Shown: in pieces, positions 36,584 to 44,820 of the stretch
Position numbering within the stretch: position 1 is the stretch's first letter
Layout: each line of letters opens with the position of its first letter
NCBI RefSeq assembly: GCF_001436315.1
Contig: NZ_AYZA01000024.1
Coordinates: 203,747 to 267,746 of the forward strand
Length of the DNA: 64,000 nucleotides
From: Ligilactobacillus aviarius subsp. aviarius DSM 20655
Lineage (GTDB): Bacteria; Bacillota; Bacilli; Lactobacillales; Lactobacillaceae
Direction: 5' to 3'
Made by a program: the position numbers and the translations under genes
The notes under the pieces: model-generated
Told to the model about the DNA's origin: nothing
Seen by the model: the letters and a program-made list of their open reading frames with translations, nothing else
Databases searched by the model: none

Positions 36584-38020
36584 ATGGAACAAATCGAACG
36601 TGCTTGTACATCAATGCTTGTAGGTAAAGATGCAAGTGCTGATGGTTCAGTAATGATCGCTCGGAATGACGATACATTCTTGCCATTGACACCTCAACGT
36701 TTTTACATGCATCCCGCATGGCATGGTGAAAAAGGTAAGAAGATTAAGTCATGGTTAAACGGTTTTGAAATGGAATTGCCAGAAAATGGTTACCGTTACA
36801 ATGCCGTTCCAAACGTGGATTACAAAAATCACGGTTATTATGAAGAAAGCGGAATTAATGAAAAGAACGTTGCCATGTCGGCAACTGAATCAACTTACGG
36901 CAACGAACGCGCCCTTGCATTCGACCCGCTTGTTAAGGATGGATTAGATGAAGACTGTATCGTCAATGTTACGCTTCCATTTATTGAATCAGCCCGTCAA
37001 GCGGTTCAATTTTTAGGAAAGATCATTAGCAAGTATGGTTCACCAGCTGGAAACTCAGTTTTGTTTGCTGATAAGAACGAAGCATGGTACATGGAAATCG
37101 TTACGGGTCACTTATGGTTAGCTCAACGGATTCCGGATGATGCCTATGCCGTTGTTGCTAACGAAGTTGCAATCCAACAAGTTGACTTTGATGATACTGA
37201 AAACTTCCAATGGGCTGATGGCATTCAAGAATTCGTTGAAGAACATCACTTGAATCCTGATAAGGAAGGCTGGAACTTCCGGCACATCTTTGGTTCATTT
37301 GACGAAAAAGATCGCCACTACAATACACCACGGGTATGGTACGGTCACCATTTGTTCAATCCTGAAATCGAAGAAGACCCTGAATCAGGTGAATTACCAT
37401 TCATCATGCGGACAAACCATAAGTTTACGCCGGATGACATTGAACAATACCTTGGTTCACACTACAATGAAACTCCATATGATCCATACAGCAAGGACTC
37501 AACGGAAGCTGACATGTACCGTTACCGTCCAATCGGTTTGAACCGGACTCAAAACTCACACGTTCTTCAATTGCGGAATGACGTTCCCGAAGAACAACAA
37601 GCAGTAATGTGGTTATGTATTGGATTCCCAGAATTTGCACCATACATTCCATTCTACACAAATGCAAATGATACAGATCCAAGTTTCTCAGAAACACCAA
37701 TGGAAATGGATGTTGATTCAGATTCTGCTTACTGGATGTACCGTCACATGTCAATGTTGGTTGAAAGCCACTACAGCAATTTTGTTCAAGACAACCGCGA
37801 TTATTTGAAAGAATGTCGGCGGGTTCAACGACGGATGTTATGGCAATTTGACCAAGAAGCAGCCAAATTGCATGGTGAAGAATTAACTGAATTCTTGACC
37901 CAAAAGAATTACGAAATGGTTGCAAAGATGAAGGCCATGACCAAGGATCACATGAACAAGCTGATCATGAAGGGAATTGAACTTTCGAAACTCACATTTA
38001 ACATGGATAAGAACCTCTAA
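36584..38020 (+). CDS. pepD: Dipeptidase, C69 family (PepD-type)
   Basis: 478-residue Ntn-hydrolase that cleaves a broad range of dipeptides in the cytoplasm. The nucleophile is Cys8 in MEQIERACTSMLVGKDASADG, exposed after removal of the first seven residues. The following DGSVMIARNDDT is the family signature. Length fits lactobacillar PepD. It is a single gene with its own terminator and probably supplies amino acids from imported peptides, a function partly lost with the broken PepV-like gene at 15 kb. Confidence 0.94.
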   Translation: MEQIERACTSMLVGKDASADGSVMIARNDDTFLPLTPQRFYMHPAWHGEKGKKIKSWLNGFEMELPENGYRYNAVPNVDYKNHGYYEESGINEKNVAMSATESTYGNERALAFDPLVKDGLDEDCIVNVTLPFIESARQAVQFLGKIISKYGSPAGNSVLFADKNEAWYMEIVTGHLWLAQRIPDDAYAVVANEVAIQQVDFDDTENFQWADGIQEFVEEHHLNPDKEGWNFRHIFGSFDEKDRHYNTPRVWYGHHLFNPEIEEDPESGELPFIMRTNHKFTPDDIEQYLGSHYNETPYDPYSKDSTEADMYRYRPIGLNRTQNSHVLQLRNDVPEEQQAVMWLCIGFPEFAPYIPFYTNANDTDPSFSETPMEMDVDSDSAYWMYRHMSMLVESHYSNFVQDNRDYLKECRRVQRRMLWQFDQEAAKLHGEELTEFLTQKNYEMVAKMKAMTKDHMNKLIMKGIELSKLTFNMDKNL

Positions 38021-38032
38021 AACGGGGATTTA

Positions 38033-38066
38033 AAGGAGTTGCGGTGTAAGTCACAACTCCTTTTTT
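38033..38066 (+). terminator. Terminator of pepD
   Basis: AAGGAGTTG (38033-38041) with CAACTCC (38054-38060) and six T. The stem resembles the terminator arm of the interspersed repeat, but the rest of the repeat is not present here. Confidence 0.85.
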
Positions 38067-38078
38067 AAGTCGTATTAT

Positions 38079-38107
38079 TTGAATTCCAATTAAAATAAAT
38101 CTATCAT
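38079..38107 (+). promoter_or_regulatory. Promoter of 85-residue gene
   Basis: TTGAAT (38079-38084), 17 nt, TATCAT (38102-38107). Confidence 0.55.
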
Positions 38108-38166
38108 AAGAATAGATGATGAATAAAAGCTTTTCTATAAGTCTATAAAAGTAAAAATTGATGATT

Positions 38167-38196
38167 CTTCGCTCCAATAATGAAGCGGAGTTTTTT
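38167..38196 (+). terminator. Leader terminator/attenuator before 85-residue gene
   Basis: CTTCGCTCC (38167-38175), 6-nt loop, GAAGCGGAG (38182-38190), one wobble and one mismatch, then six T. It lies between the promoter and the gene start, so it would either end a leader RNA of about 80 nt or attenuate the downstream gene. Confidence 0.6.
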
Positions 38197-38229
38197 GTCG
38201 GTTGGTTTAGTAAATCGGAGGGTTTAAAA

Positions 38230-38487
38230 ATGGCTGAATTAAAATGTTTAGTATTCAAGAATGATGATCTTGAATTTCTTAAAAAACAGTATCCCGGAAT
38301 TTATGGGCTGCTTGGGTCAAAATTAGCAGATTATGATGGAAGCCATCAAGTATGGCGCAGCGGCTCGGAAGATGAATATCGGGAATTATGGAATCGATTC
38401 ACATATGAGATTGCAAGTGCAACTGATTCATCGGGAAAGATAAGTGACGATGGATTGCGGTTACGTCATATGTGGGATCAAGCTTAA
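38230..38487 (+). CDS. Hypothetical 85-residue protein
   Basis: Starts at the ATG eight bases after CGGAGGG; a longer frame from 38158 would translate the attenuator hairpin. Soluble, mildly acidic: MAELKCLVFKNDDLEFLKKQ, then YPGIYGLLGSKL and a helical C-terminus ending RLRHMWDQA. One cysteine, no membrane segment. I do not recognise the family. It is flanked by an attenuator and its own strong terminator, so it is a separate regulated unit. Confidence 0.68.
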   Translation: MAELKCLVFKNDDLEFLKKQYPGIYGLLGSKLADYDGSHQVWRSGSEDEYRELWNRFTYEIASATDSSGKISDDGLRLRHMWDQA

Positions 38488-38519
38488 AAAATGGTCGAGA
38501 TTTTTCTCGACCATTTTTG
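38486..38519 (+). terminator. Terminator of 85-residue gene
   Basis: AAAAATGGTCGAGA / TCTCGACCATTTTT stem with short T loop and T run. Confidence 0.92.
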
Positions 38520-38720
38520 TTTTAATTAAGAATTGTAAGCAATTTTAGTTTTGAAAAGAGTCCAATTCTAATCTTTTAGATAATAGTCGAATTAAATTTT
38601 TATAAATGGAACGTAAATGAAAATCTAATAATGAAAACTAATTGAAAAATAAATGGTGTCTTAAATTTAGTTATACGGTATACTATAATTATTAGTTTTG
38701 ATAAAGTAAGGAGTAGCAAA

Positions 38721-40109
38721 ATGGAGTCAAAGGATAAAAACATTAAGTTAAAACGTTCCATGTCTGCTGGCCAACTTGAAATGATTTCATTAGGTGGAGC
38801 CATTGGGGTTGGATTGTTTATGGGTTCAACTTCAACGATCAAGTGGACAGGACCGTCAGTTATTTTAGCCTATGCCCTGGTGGGGGTATTGTTATACGTT
38901 ATTATGCGGGCCTTAGGGGAAATGTTATATGTTAACCCGGGGACCGGATCATTTGCAAGCTTTGCAACGGAATATGTTCATCCGCTTGCCGGTTATTTGG
39001 CAGAGTGGTCAAACGTAATTGAATATATCATTGTTGGAATGAGTGAAGTAGTTGCGGCGACGGAATACTTAAATTACTGGTGGCCGCATTTGCCAGACTG
39101 GATCGCCGGGTTGGTTGTCATTGCTTTCCTTACTTTAGCTAATTTGGTTTCAGCTAAAACATACGGGACATTGGAATTCTATTTCTCAATGATTAAAGTT
39201 GTAACCATTATTTTAATGATTATTCTGGGCCTTTTGATCATTGTCTTTGGAATTGGTCATCACGGAATTCCGATTGGGTTCCATAATTTATGGAGCAATG
39301 GCGGTTTCTTTACGGGTGGATTTAAAGGATTTATGTTTGCCCTGGCAATCGTTGTTGGTTCGTACCAAGGAATCGAATTACTGGGAATTTCAGCTGGTGA
39401 AGCCAAGGAACCGCAAAAGGCAATTGTTAAATCAGTTAAGTCGGTTATCTGGCGAATCTTAATTTTTTACGTTGGCGCAATTTTTGTAATTGTTACGATT
39501 TATCCGTGGAATAAGTTAGGTTCGATCGGATCACCATTCGTTGAGACTTTTGCGAAGATTGGAATTACGAGTGCTGCCGGAATCATTAACTTCGTTGTAT
39601 TAACAGCGGCAATGTCGGGGGCGAACTCCGGAATTTATAGTTCAAGCCGGATGTTGTTTAAGTTATCCCATGAAGGTGATGCGCCAAAGGTATTAGGTAA
39701 ATTATCAAAGCGGAAAGTGCCGAACCTTGCAATTTTAGCAATTTCAGGCGGAATCTTGCTCGGATTCGTGTTAAACACAATCATGGCAGCTTTGAACAAG
39801 TCAACGGCAAACCTTTTTGTAATTATCTTTAGTTCAAGTGTTCTTCCCGGAATGGTTCCGTGGTTAGTAATTTTACTTGCTGAATTGCGGTTCAGAAAGA
39901 ATAGTCCAGATATTATGAAGGACCATCCGTTTAAGTTACCGCTATATCCGCTTTCAAATTACTTGGCATTGATTTCAATGTTGATTATTGTAATCTTCAT
40001 GTTCATTAATCCGGATACGCGGGTCTCAGTATCTGTGGGAGCAGTACTCTTGATCATCTTGACGGTTGTTTACATTTGCCGTCATGGATTAAAGAATCCC
40101 AATAAATAG
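38721..40109 (+). CDS. Amino-acid permease, AAT/APC family
   Basis: 462 residues with 12 transmembrane helices. The first helix has the APC binding motif MISLGGAIGVGLFMGS preceded by KLKRSMSAGQLEM, typical of the AAT subfamily (proton-coupled uptake of amino acids such as GABA, proline, D-Ala/D-Ser or aromatic residues). The cytosolic loop AGEAKEPQKAIVKSVKSVIWRIL is also characteristic. The start follows AAGGAGT. It is a single gene with its own terminator. Substrate not predictable from sequence. Confidence 0.88.
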   Translation: MESKDKNIKLKRSMSAGQLEMISLGGAIGVGLFMGSTSTIKWTGPSVILAYALVGVLLYVIMRALGEMLYVNPGTGSFASFATEYVHPLAGYLAEWSNVIEYIIVGMSEVVAATEYLNYWWPHLPDWIAGLVVIAFLTLANLVSAKTYGTLEFYFSMIKVVTIILMIILGLLIIVFGIGHHGIPIGFHNLWSNGGFFTGGFKGFMFALAIVVGSYQGIELLGISAGEAKEPQKAIVKSVKSVIWRILIFYVGAIFVIVTIYPWNKLGSIGSPFVETFAKIGITSAAGIINFVVLTAAMSGANSGIYSSSRMLFKLSHEGDAPKVLGKLSKRKVPNLAILAISGGILLGFVLNTIMAALNKSTANLFVIIFSSSVLPGMVPWLVILLAELRFRKNSPDIMKDHPFKLPLYPLSNYLALISMLIIVIFMFINPDTRVSVSVGAVLLIILTVVYICRHGLKNPNK

Positions 40110-40114
40110 AATTT

Positions 40115-40144
40115 AAAAGACTGTTGAAGGGCAGTCTTTTTGTT
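40115..40144 (+). terminator. Terminator of AAT permease
   Basis: AAAGACTG (40116-40123) and CAGTCTTT (40132-40139) followed by T-rich sequence. Confidence 0.75.
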
Positions 40145-40170
40145 TTGCTAAAAATTTTTGAAAAAAGTTG

Positions 40171-40199
40171 TTGACAAACTTAATCAGATTTAATAAACT
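40171..40199 (+). promoter_or_regulatory. Promoter of tRNA-Ser
   Basis: Consensus TTGACA (40171-40176), 17 nt, TAAACT (40194-40199), 23 bp before the mature tRNA. Confidence 0.8.
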
Positions 40200-40222
40200 T
40201 AGTACTGTTGTTTGAAAGACAT

Positions 40223-40312
40223 GGAGGATTACCCAAGTCTGGCTGAAGGGAACGGTCTTGAAAACCGTCAGGTCGGGGCAACTCGGCGCGGGAGTTCGAA
40301 TCTCCCATCCTC
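40223..40312 (+). tRNA. tRNA-Ser (anticodon UGA)
   Basis: 90-nt class II tRNA. The acceptor stem is GGAGGAT / ATCCTCC, the anticodon loop CTTGAAA presents TGA, the long variable arm lies in CAGGTCGGGGCAACTCGGCG, and the T loop is GTTCGAATC. CCA is not encoded; T residues follow directly. It reads UCA and, by wobble, other UCN codons. Confidence 0.97.
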
Positions 40313-40325
40313 CTTTTTTATGAAT

Positions 40326-40393
40326 CATATGGTTTATTGAAACCACGAGAAACGCCTTGGAATAGGCGTTTTTATTTTTTTATAAACCATATG
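40326..40393 (+). terminator. Hairpin terminator nested in a 12-bp inverted repeat
   Basis: AAACGCC-TTGGAATA-GGCGTTTTT forms a terminator downstream of tRNA-Ser. It is bracketed by the perfect inverted repeat CATATGGTTTAT (40326-40337) and ATAAACCATATG (40382-40393), so the whole segment can fold into one long hairpin. Confidence 0.7.
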
Positions 40394-40442
40394 TTTTTAC
40401 ATGTTTTGAGAATTTTCGAGCACACTTCTCAAATCTGTCTAA

Positions 40443-40475
40443 AAAAATAGCACTGGCAACATTTTCACCAATGCT
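40443..40475 (-). terminator. Minus-strand terminator downstream of micro-ORF
   Basis: On the minus strand AGCATTGG...CCAGTGCT forms a stem (one central imperfection) followed by ATTTTTTT. Confidence 0.5.
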
Positions 40476-40518
40476 AAAAGTCTTTATATAGAGTCATTCA
40501 ATTCCCTGTTCTATCTTA

Positions 40519-40581
40519 TTACGCCGCTGGTGACATGCCATGCTTTTCATCAAAGTTAAATTTTCGATTGTAATTTGCCAT
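40519..40581 (-). CDS. Candidate 20-residue micro-ORF
   Basis: Within the 540-bp gap after tRNA-Ser, the minus strand holds ATG (40581) to TAA (40519), reading MANYNRKFNFDEKHGMSPAA. AAGG lies about 8 bases upstream, and a plausible minus-strand terminator (40443-40475 region) follows about 45 bases downstream. A one-base shift at the end would extend it with RNKIEQGIE before a TGA. It may be a tiny peptide gene, the decayed start of a longer gene, or chance; nothing else coding is seen between 40313 and 40854. Confidence 0.3.
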   Translation of the reverse strand: MANYNRKFNFDEKHGMSPAA

Positions 40582-40751
40582 TATGCATACCTTTTATGGC
40601 CTTTCTAATTTATTAACTTTTAACGTCATTAAAATTTTGATAATGCAATAGCTAATTTTATTAGGGAGAAAATGCATCATTATATATAAATCGTTCTCAA
40701 AAATAAATATTTAAAGTTAACGGATTTTTAGATGATTCCGATGGCACATCA

Positions 40752-40776
40752 GTCTTAGAAATGAGACGTTTTTTTG
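40752..40776 (+). terminator. Isolated hairpin with T run
   Basis: GTCT-TAGAAAT-GAGAC with GTTTTTTT, about 90 bp before the thrE-like gene. No plus-strand gene precedes it except the tRNA, 440 bp upstream. Confidence 0.4.
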
Positions 40777-40810
40777 TACTCAAATTTACCAATTATGATT
40801 TTGAAACCCG

Positions 40811-40819
40811 TGATATAAT
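40811..40819 (+). promoter_or_regulatory. Extended -10 promoter of threonine/serine exporter gene
   Basis: TGA-TATAAT (40811-40819), 36 bp before the TTG start. Confidence 0.6.
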
Positions 40820-40854
40820 TGAATTAATTAAATATTTTAAGGGAGTTTATTACA

Positions 40855-42174
40855 TTGAACGGACAAATTGAACAGCATCACATGAATATTCCATGGCATG
40901 ATTTCGAAGATGAGAATCAGAATATTCTGCATGCTGACTTACAAACCAAAACCACGATTATCGGGCGGGTCGGCATTATGATGCTTGCTTGCGGAACCGG
41001 AGCATGGCGGGTGCGCGAATCAATGAATTCAATGGCCCGGGTGATGGGTGTGCGGTGCTCAGCTGATATTGGATTGGTATCAATTGAATTTACCTGTTAT
41101 GAAAATGGTCATAGTACGACCCAGGCGCTATCTTTGCCGGCAGCCGGAATCAACACGATCCAGTTAAGTGAATTGGAAAATTTTGTGGCCGCTTTTCAGG
41201 CAGATGGGCAGTTTTTAACGACTAAACAAATTAATCAGGCGCTAGATAAAATCAAGCAAAAATCAAATAACTATTCAAATGTCACAATTGCACTTGCTGC
41301 AGGATTTGCCTGCAGCGCCTTTGTATTTTTACTTGGCGGCGGATTGATTGAAATGTTTTGCTGCTTGATTGCGGCGTCTCTTGGAAGTTATGTGCGCAAG
41401 ATCATGGGAACGAAACACATTACGGCGTTAGCCGGCGTTGCGGCTAGTGTAGCTGTTTCATGTTTGTCATACGCAATGATTTTTGACGTTTTAAAAATGA
41501 TTTTTCAGGTTGCTTCTGGTCATGAGGCAGGGTACATTGGGGCAATGCTTTTTGTGATTCCAGGATTCCCGTTTATTACAAGCGGATTGGATATTGCGAA
41601 GACTGATATGCGTTCAGGTCTTGAACGGCTGGCGTATGCATTAACAATAATTGTCGTCGCAACGCTTGTTGGCTGGTTGGTTGCACTGCTTGTTCATTTA
41701 AAACCGGAAAACTTTATTGCATTGCATCTTACACCGATTGAATTAATGCTTTTGCGGTTACCGGCCAGCTTTGTTGGGGTGTATGGTTTCTCGATGATGT
41801 TCAACAGTACGCCGCGAATGGCGGTAATTGCAGGCTTTGTTGGTGCCATTGCAAATACTTTGCGGCTTGAATTAGTTGATTTAACTGCCATTCCAGCTGG
41901 AGCAGCGGCCTTCTTTGGTGCCTTTACTGCCGGAATTTTAGCTTCATTGGTTCAAAAACGAAGTGGTTATCCGCGAATTGCAATCACGGTCCCATCGATC
42001 GTTATCATGGTTCCAGGGCTTTACTTCTATCGTGCAGTCTATGAAATTGGAAACTTAACGCTGCAAGATGGCGCTAATTGGTTAGTTAAGGCATGCTTGA
42101 TTGCGATGTTCCTGCCGTTAGGACTAATGGTTGCGCGGCTGCTGACGGATTCGAAGTGGCGGTATACGAATTAG
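40855..42174 (+). CDS. Threonine/serine exporter family protein (ThrE-like)
   Basis: 439 residues with both halves of the family fused. A soluble N-terminal part (about 1-140) contains the conserved MLACGTGAWRVRESMNSMARVMG. About ten transmembrane helices follow, covering the DUF1212 and DUF3815 regions, with MLFVIPGFPFITSGLDI and ITVPSIVIMVPG as family signatures. Corynebacterial ThrE exports threonine and serine; some relatives act on other small acids. TTG is taken as start because GGGAG lies nine bases upstream. Confidence 0.85.
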   Translation: MNGQIEQHHMNIPWHDFEDENQNILHADLQTKTTIIGRVGIMMLACGTGAWRVRESMNSMARVMGVRCSADIGLVSIEFTCYENGHSTTQALSLPAAGINTIQLSELENFVAAFQADGQFLTTKQINQALDKIKQKSNNYSNVTIALAAGFACSAFVFLLGGGLIEMFCCLIAASLGSYVRKIMGTKHITALAGVAASVAVSCLSYAMIFDVLKMIFQVASGHEAGYIGAMLFVIPGFPFITSGLDIAKTDMRSGLERLAYALTIIVVATLVGWLVALLVHLKPENFIALHLTPIELMLLRLPASFVGVYGFSMMFNSTPRMAVIAGFVGAIANTLRLELVDLTAIPAGAAAFFGAFTAGILASLVQKRSGYPRIAITVPSIVIMVPGLYFYRAVYEIGNLTLQDGANWLVKACLIAMFLPLGLMVARLLTDSKWRYTN

Positions 42175-42273
42175 ACGCAATGGTTATGGGAATTATTGGT
42201 TTTTAAAATGAATTCAGCGGCTAAAATGGTAAACTGAATTTAGATTTAAAACATTTTCAGGGGAGGAATTTAA

Positions 42274-43593
42274 ATGGCAAAAGATAAAAAAATCAGTTCA
42301 TTTTCAGCTTTTTTACTTGGCGTTGATGGAATGGTTGGGTCAGCAATTTTTCTTTTACCCGGCAGTTTGTATGCCAAGGCAGGAAACAGTTTAATTGGAA
42401 TTTTATTTGTTTCAGGGGTATCAGCATTATTGCTGGCTTTATGTTATGCTGCATTATCAAGCGAAACGAAACAAAATGGGGCTGCGTGGTTATATGCATA
42501 TAAGGAATTCGGCCGGTTTGCCGGATTTGAAGTTGGCTTTTTTACATGGTTTCAGGGTGTAATTACGATTACAACTGAAATTGCCGCTTTCCTGACTTCA
42601 TTAAAATTATTTATTCCGCAGCTTTCAGACAAATTGGTTTATGACATTGCGGGAATTGCGATTGTTCTCATAATTGCAATCATCGGTCTGATGGGTGATC
42701 GCGTTTCAAGTATTGCCGATAATATCGCAACGTTTCTGAAAATTGGGGTTTTGCTGATTTTCGTTTTAGCTGGAATCTGGTTTATTCACCGAATTAATTT
42801 TGTTTCAAATGCTCATTACAGTTTTCATTCGGTAAATAATGCGTTTAGTAATGCATTTTACATGTTTACCGGATTTGCCTTTTTGCCGGTTGCGGCTGCT
42901 CAAATGCGGAACCCGCGGAAGAATTTGCCGCGGGAGTTACTTGCCGTAATTATTTCAGTAACGTTGTTGTATATCGCAACGGTTGTTGTTGCAATTGGGA
43001 CGGTTGGACCTTCGATTGCGCACAGCAGTTTGCCTCTTGCAATTGCATTTGCAAAGCACTTTGGTAATCTTGGAAAAATCATTATTACAGTTGGAACGGT
43101 TGGGTCAGTTTTAGGCGTTGCAATTTCACTATCATACAGTACCCCATACGTTGCATCATCGCTTGCAAATGAACATCAATTATTACCGCAATTTTTTGGA
43201 AAAAAGTCGAAAAGCGGGGCGCCGTATGTTGCCATTATTATTACTGCCGGATTATGTGCGTTGTTGATTTTAAGCGGGGGCTACCTTTTCTTAGTTCCAT
43301 GTACAATTATCATCTCGCTTGTTCAGTACTTTTCAACTTCACTGGTAATGTTTGTTAAACAGTGGCGGCGGCAACGGCATCAAGAACAATTACCGCAAGG
43401 TGCCTTTAATTTACGGGGCGGAATTTTAGTTCCAGTGCTTTCATTGCTGGTATGTGTCTACATTTTAGTAAACCTCAAACTGAAGGTAATTCTTTTTGGA
43501 ATTATCGCATTGATTTGCGGGATTGCGTTGTACTTCATTGATAAATTAATTACTAAAAAAGCCCAAATAAAGGAGCAAGGTCTTGGAAAATAA
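42274..43593 (+). CDS. APC family amino-acid permease
   Basis: 439 residues, 12 transmembrane helices. Helix 1 reads SAFLLGVDGMVGSAIFLLPGSLY, the APC unwound-helix motif, and the cytosolic AAAQMRNPRKNLPRELLAV matches amino-acid permeases. It starts behind GGGGAGGA. Its last codons overlap by 11 bases with the 5-formyl-THF cyclo-ligase gene, suggesting co-translation though no metabolic link is evident. Substrate unknown. Confidence 0.85.
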   Translation: MAKDKKISSFSAFLLGVDGMVGSAIFLLPGSLYAKAGNSLIGILFVSGVSALLLALCYAALSSETKQNGAAWLYAYKEFGRFAGFEVGFFTWFQGVITITTEIAAFLTSLKLFIPQLSDKLVYDIAGIAIVLIIAIIGLMGDRVSSIADNIATFLKIGVLLIFVLAGIWFIHRINFVSNAHYSFHSVNNAFSNAFYMFTGFAFLPVAAAQMRNPRKNLPRELLAVIISVTLLYIATVVVAIGTVGPSIAHSSLPLAIAFAKHFGNLGKIIITVGTVGSVLGVAISLSYSTPYVASSLANEHQLLPQFFGKKSKSGAPYVAIIITAGLCALLILSGGYLFLVPCTIIISLVQYFSTSLVMFVKQWRRQRHQEQLPQGAFNLRGGILVPVLSLLVCVYILVNLKLKVILFGIIALICGIALYFIDKLITKKAQIKEQGLGK

Positions 43594-44125
43594 AGCAGAA
43601 ATTCGCAAAAATGTGTTGCATCAATTAACGGTCAAGCCGGAAAGTGAACGGCAAAGTGAAACGCAGAAATTGATGGAGCAGTTTTTAAATCTTGACGAAT
43701 ATCAAAATGCAACGTCGATTGGAATTACAATCAGTAATTTTCCTGAATTAGATACGCATCAACTGATCAAGCAAATTTTGAAAGATCAAAAGAAAGTCTG
43801 TTGTCCAATCACGCTTCCGCATCACCAAATGGAGTTTATTGAAATCAATCCAAATACAAATTTTAAGAAGAGTAATTTTGGAATTTGGGAACCTGAATGG
43901 AAAAAGGAAAAGGTCAACAATCAACCCGATATCTTAATTGTTCCCGGAATTAAGTACGCTTTAGATACTCATCAGCGGGTTGGGTTCGGCGGCGGTTTCT
44001 ATGATCGCTTTTTGAAAAAATTTAACGGACACACTGTAACGTTAGCGCTGCCCGAACAAGTGGCTTTCAGTGCTGATTGGCAAATTGAACCAACAGATAT
44101 GCCGATTGACCAAATTCTTCATTAA
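43583..44125 (+). CDS. 5-formyltetrahydrofolate cyclo-ligase
   Basis: 180 residues (YgfA/FTHFS-cyclo-ligase family), which uses ATP to convert 5-formyl-THF to 5,10-methenyl-THF, returning stored folate to one-carbon metabolism. The glycine-rich C-terminal nucleotide motif RVGFGGGFYDRFLKK is intact. The TTG start follows AAGGAG and lies inside the end of the upstream permease gene. In many Firmicutes this gene precedes a rhomboid protease; here two unrecognised genes follow. Confidence 0.92.
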   Translation: MENKAEIRKNVLHQLTVKPESERQSETQKLMEQFLNLDEYQNATSIGITISNFPELDTHQLIKQILKDQKKVCCPITLPHHQMEFIEINPNTNFKKSNFGIWEPEWKKEKVNNQPDILIVPGIKYALDTHQRVGFGGGFYDRFLKKFNGHTVTLALPEQVAFSADWQIEPTDMPIDQILH

Positions 44126-44130
44126 ATCGT

Positions 44131-44159
44131 TTGAACTTCGGTTAATGATAGGGCATAAT
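44131..44159 (+). promoter_or_regulatory. Promoter before two-gene unit of unknown function
   Basis: TTGAAC (44131-44136), 17 nt, CATAAT (44154-44159). Confidence 0.65.
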
Positions 44160-44194
44160 TAACATATTAGACCCATGAGAAAGGACGAAAAAGA

Positions 44195-44809
44195 GTGGCA
44201 ATTTGGTTTGCAATCGCATTATTAGCCGGAATAATTTTTATTCTCGGAGTTTTCTATTTGATTAATTCAGTTCACCGTTATGGAAAGTGGCTCGCACCAA
44301 CCATTTTAATGATCGTAAGTCTGATCGGATGTGTTGGATGCGGTTTAAATGCTTATCATCTTTACCAAGAAGACCAAAAGGCAAATCCAATGCGGACAAC
44401 GTTATCAGCGGAAGCATCATCCCAGGGCGGAATGGTTGAAAACGGCTTGCAAGTGATCAATAACGGAATCCAAGAAGATAAGGATCAACAGCAGGTTTTG
44501 AAAGATTTGCAGCAAAGCTTTGCGAAAGTTGGAACCGTAACGTTTGATCAGCAAAGCAAGACGTTTACGGTCACACCAACAACGGACCAGGACGTAAAAG
44601 CAATTAACTACGTTTTGGCCAATCCGCAAAAGGCGCAACAAAGCGGCTATAATAATTTAACGAGCGGAATTTTAAGCACCTCAAAGCAATTGATGAAGCC
44701 GCTTGGAAAAGGTTATACATTACAATTGACGAAGCCGAATAGCAATCAAGTAATTTATGCCGCAAAAGATGGTCAAGTTTTAACGGATGTTGTCAACAAT
44801 AAAAACTAG
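44195..44809 (+). CDS. Hypothetical membrane-anchored protein
   Basis: 204 residues with a GTG start behind AAAGGA. Two N-terminal hydrophobic helices (IWFAIALLAGIIFILGVFYLI and LAPTILMIVSLIGCVGCGLNAYHLY) are followed by a soluble, glutamine-rich domain of about 140 residues. Lysines in the HRYGKW loop suggest both ends may face outside or inside together; topology is undecided. I do not recognise the family with certainty. The next gene starts 11 bp downstream, so the two form an operon. Confidence 0.75.
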   Translation: MAIWFAIALLAGIIFILGVFYLINSVHRYGKWLAPTILMIVSLIGCVGCGLNAYHLYQEDQKANPMRTTLSAEASSQGGMVENGLQVINNGIQEDKDQQQVLKDLQQSFAKVGTVTFDQQSKTFTVTPTTDQDVKAINYVLANPQKAQQSGYNNLTSGILSTSKQLMKPLGKGYTLQLTKPNSNQVIYAAKDGQVLTDVVNNKN

Positions 44810-44820
44810 GGGTTGATTGA

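Noticed and set aside
38033-38066. Third copy of the interspersed repeat after pepD
   Set aside because: Only the GGAGTTG...CAACTCC terminator stem is alike; the conserved middle and the ACGAGC/GCTCGT arms are missing.
40380-40493. 37-codon minus-strand stretch ending RFEKCARKFSKHVKTYGL that suggests an integrase tail beside tRNA-Ser
   Set aside because: It has no start codon, its first part is just the translation of a terminator hairpin, and I cannot match it to an integrase family.
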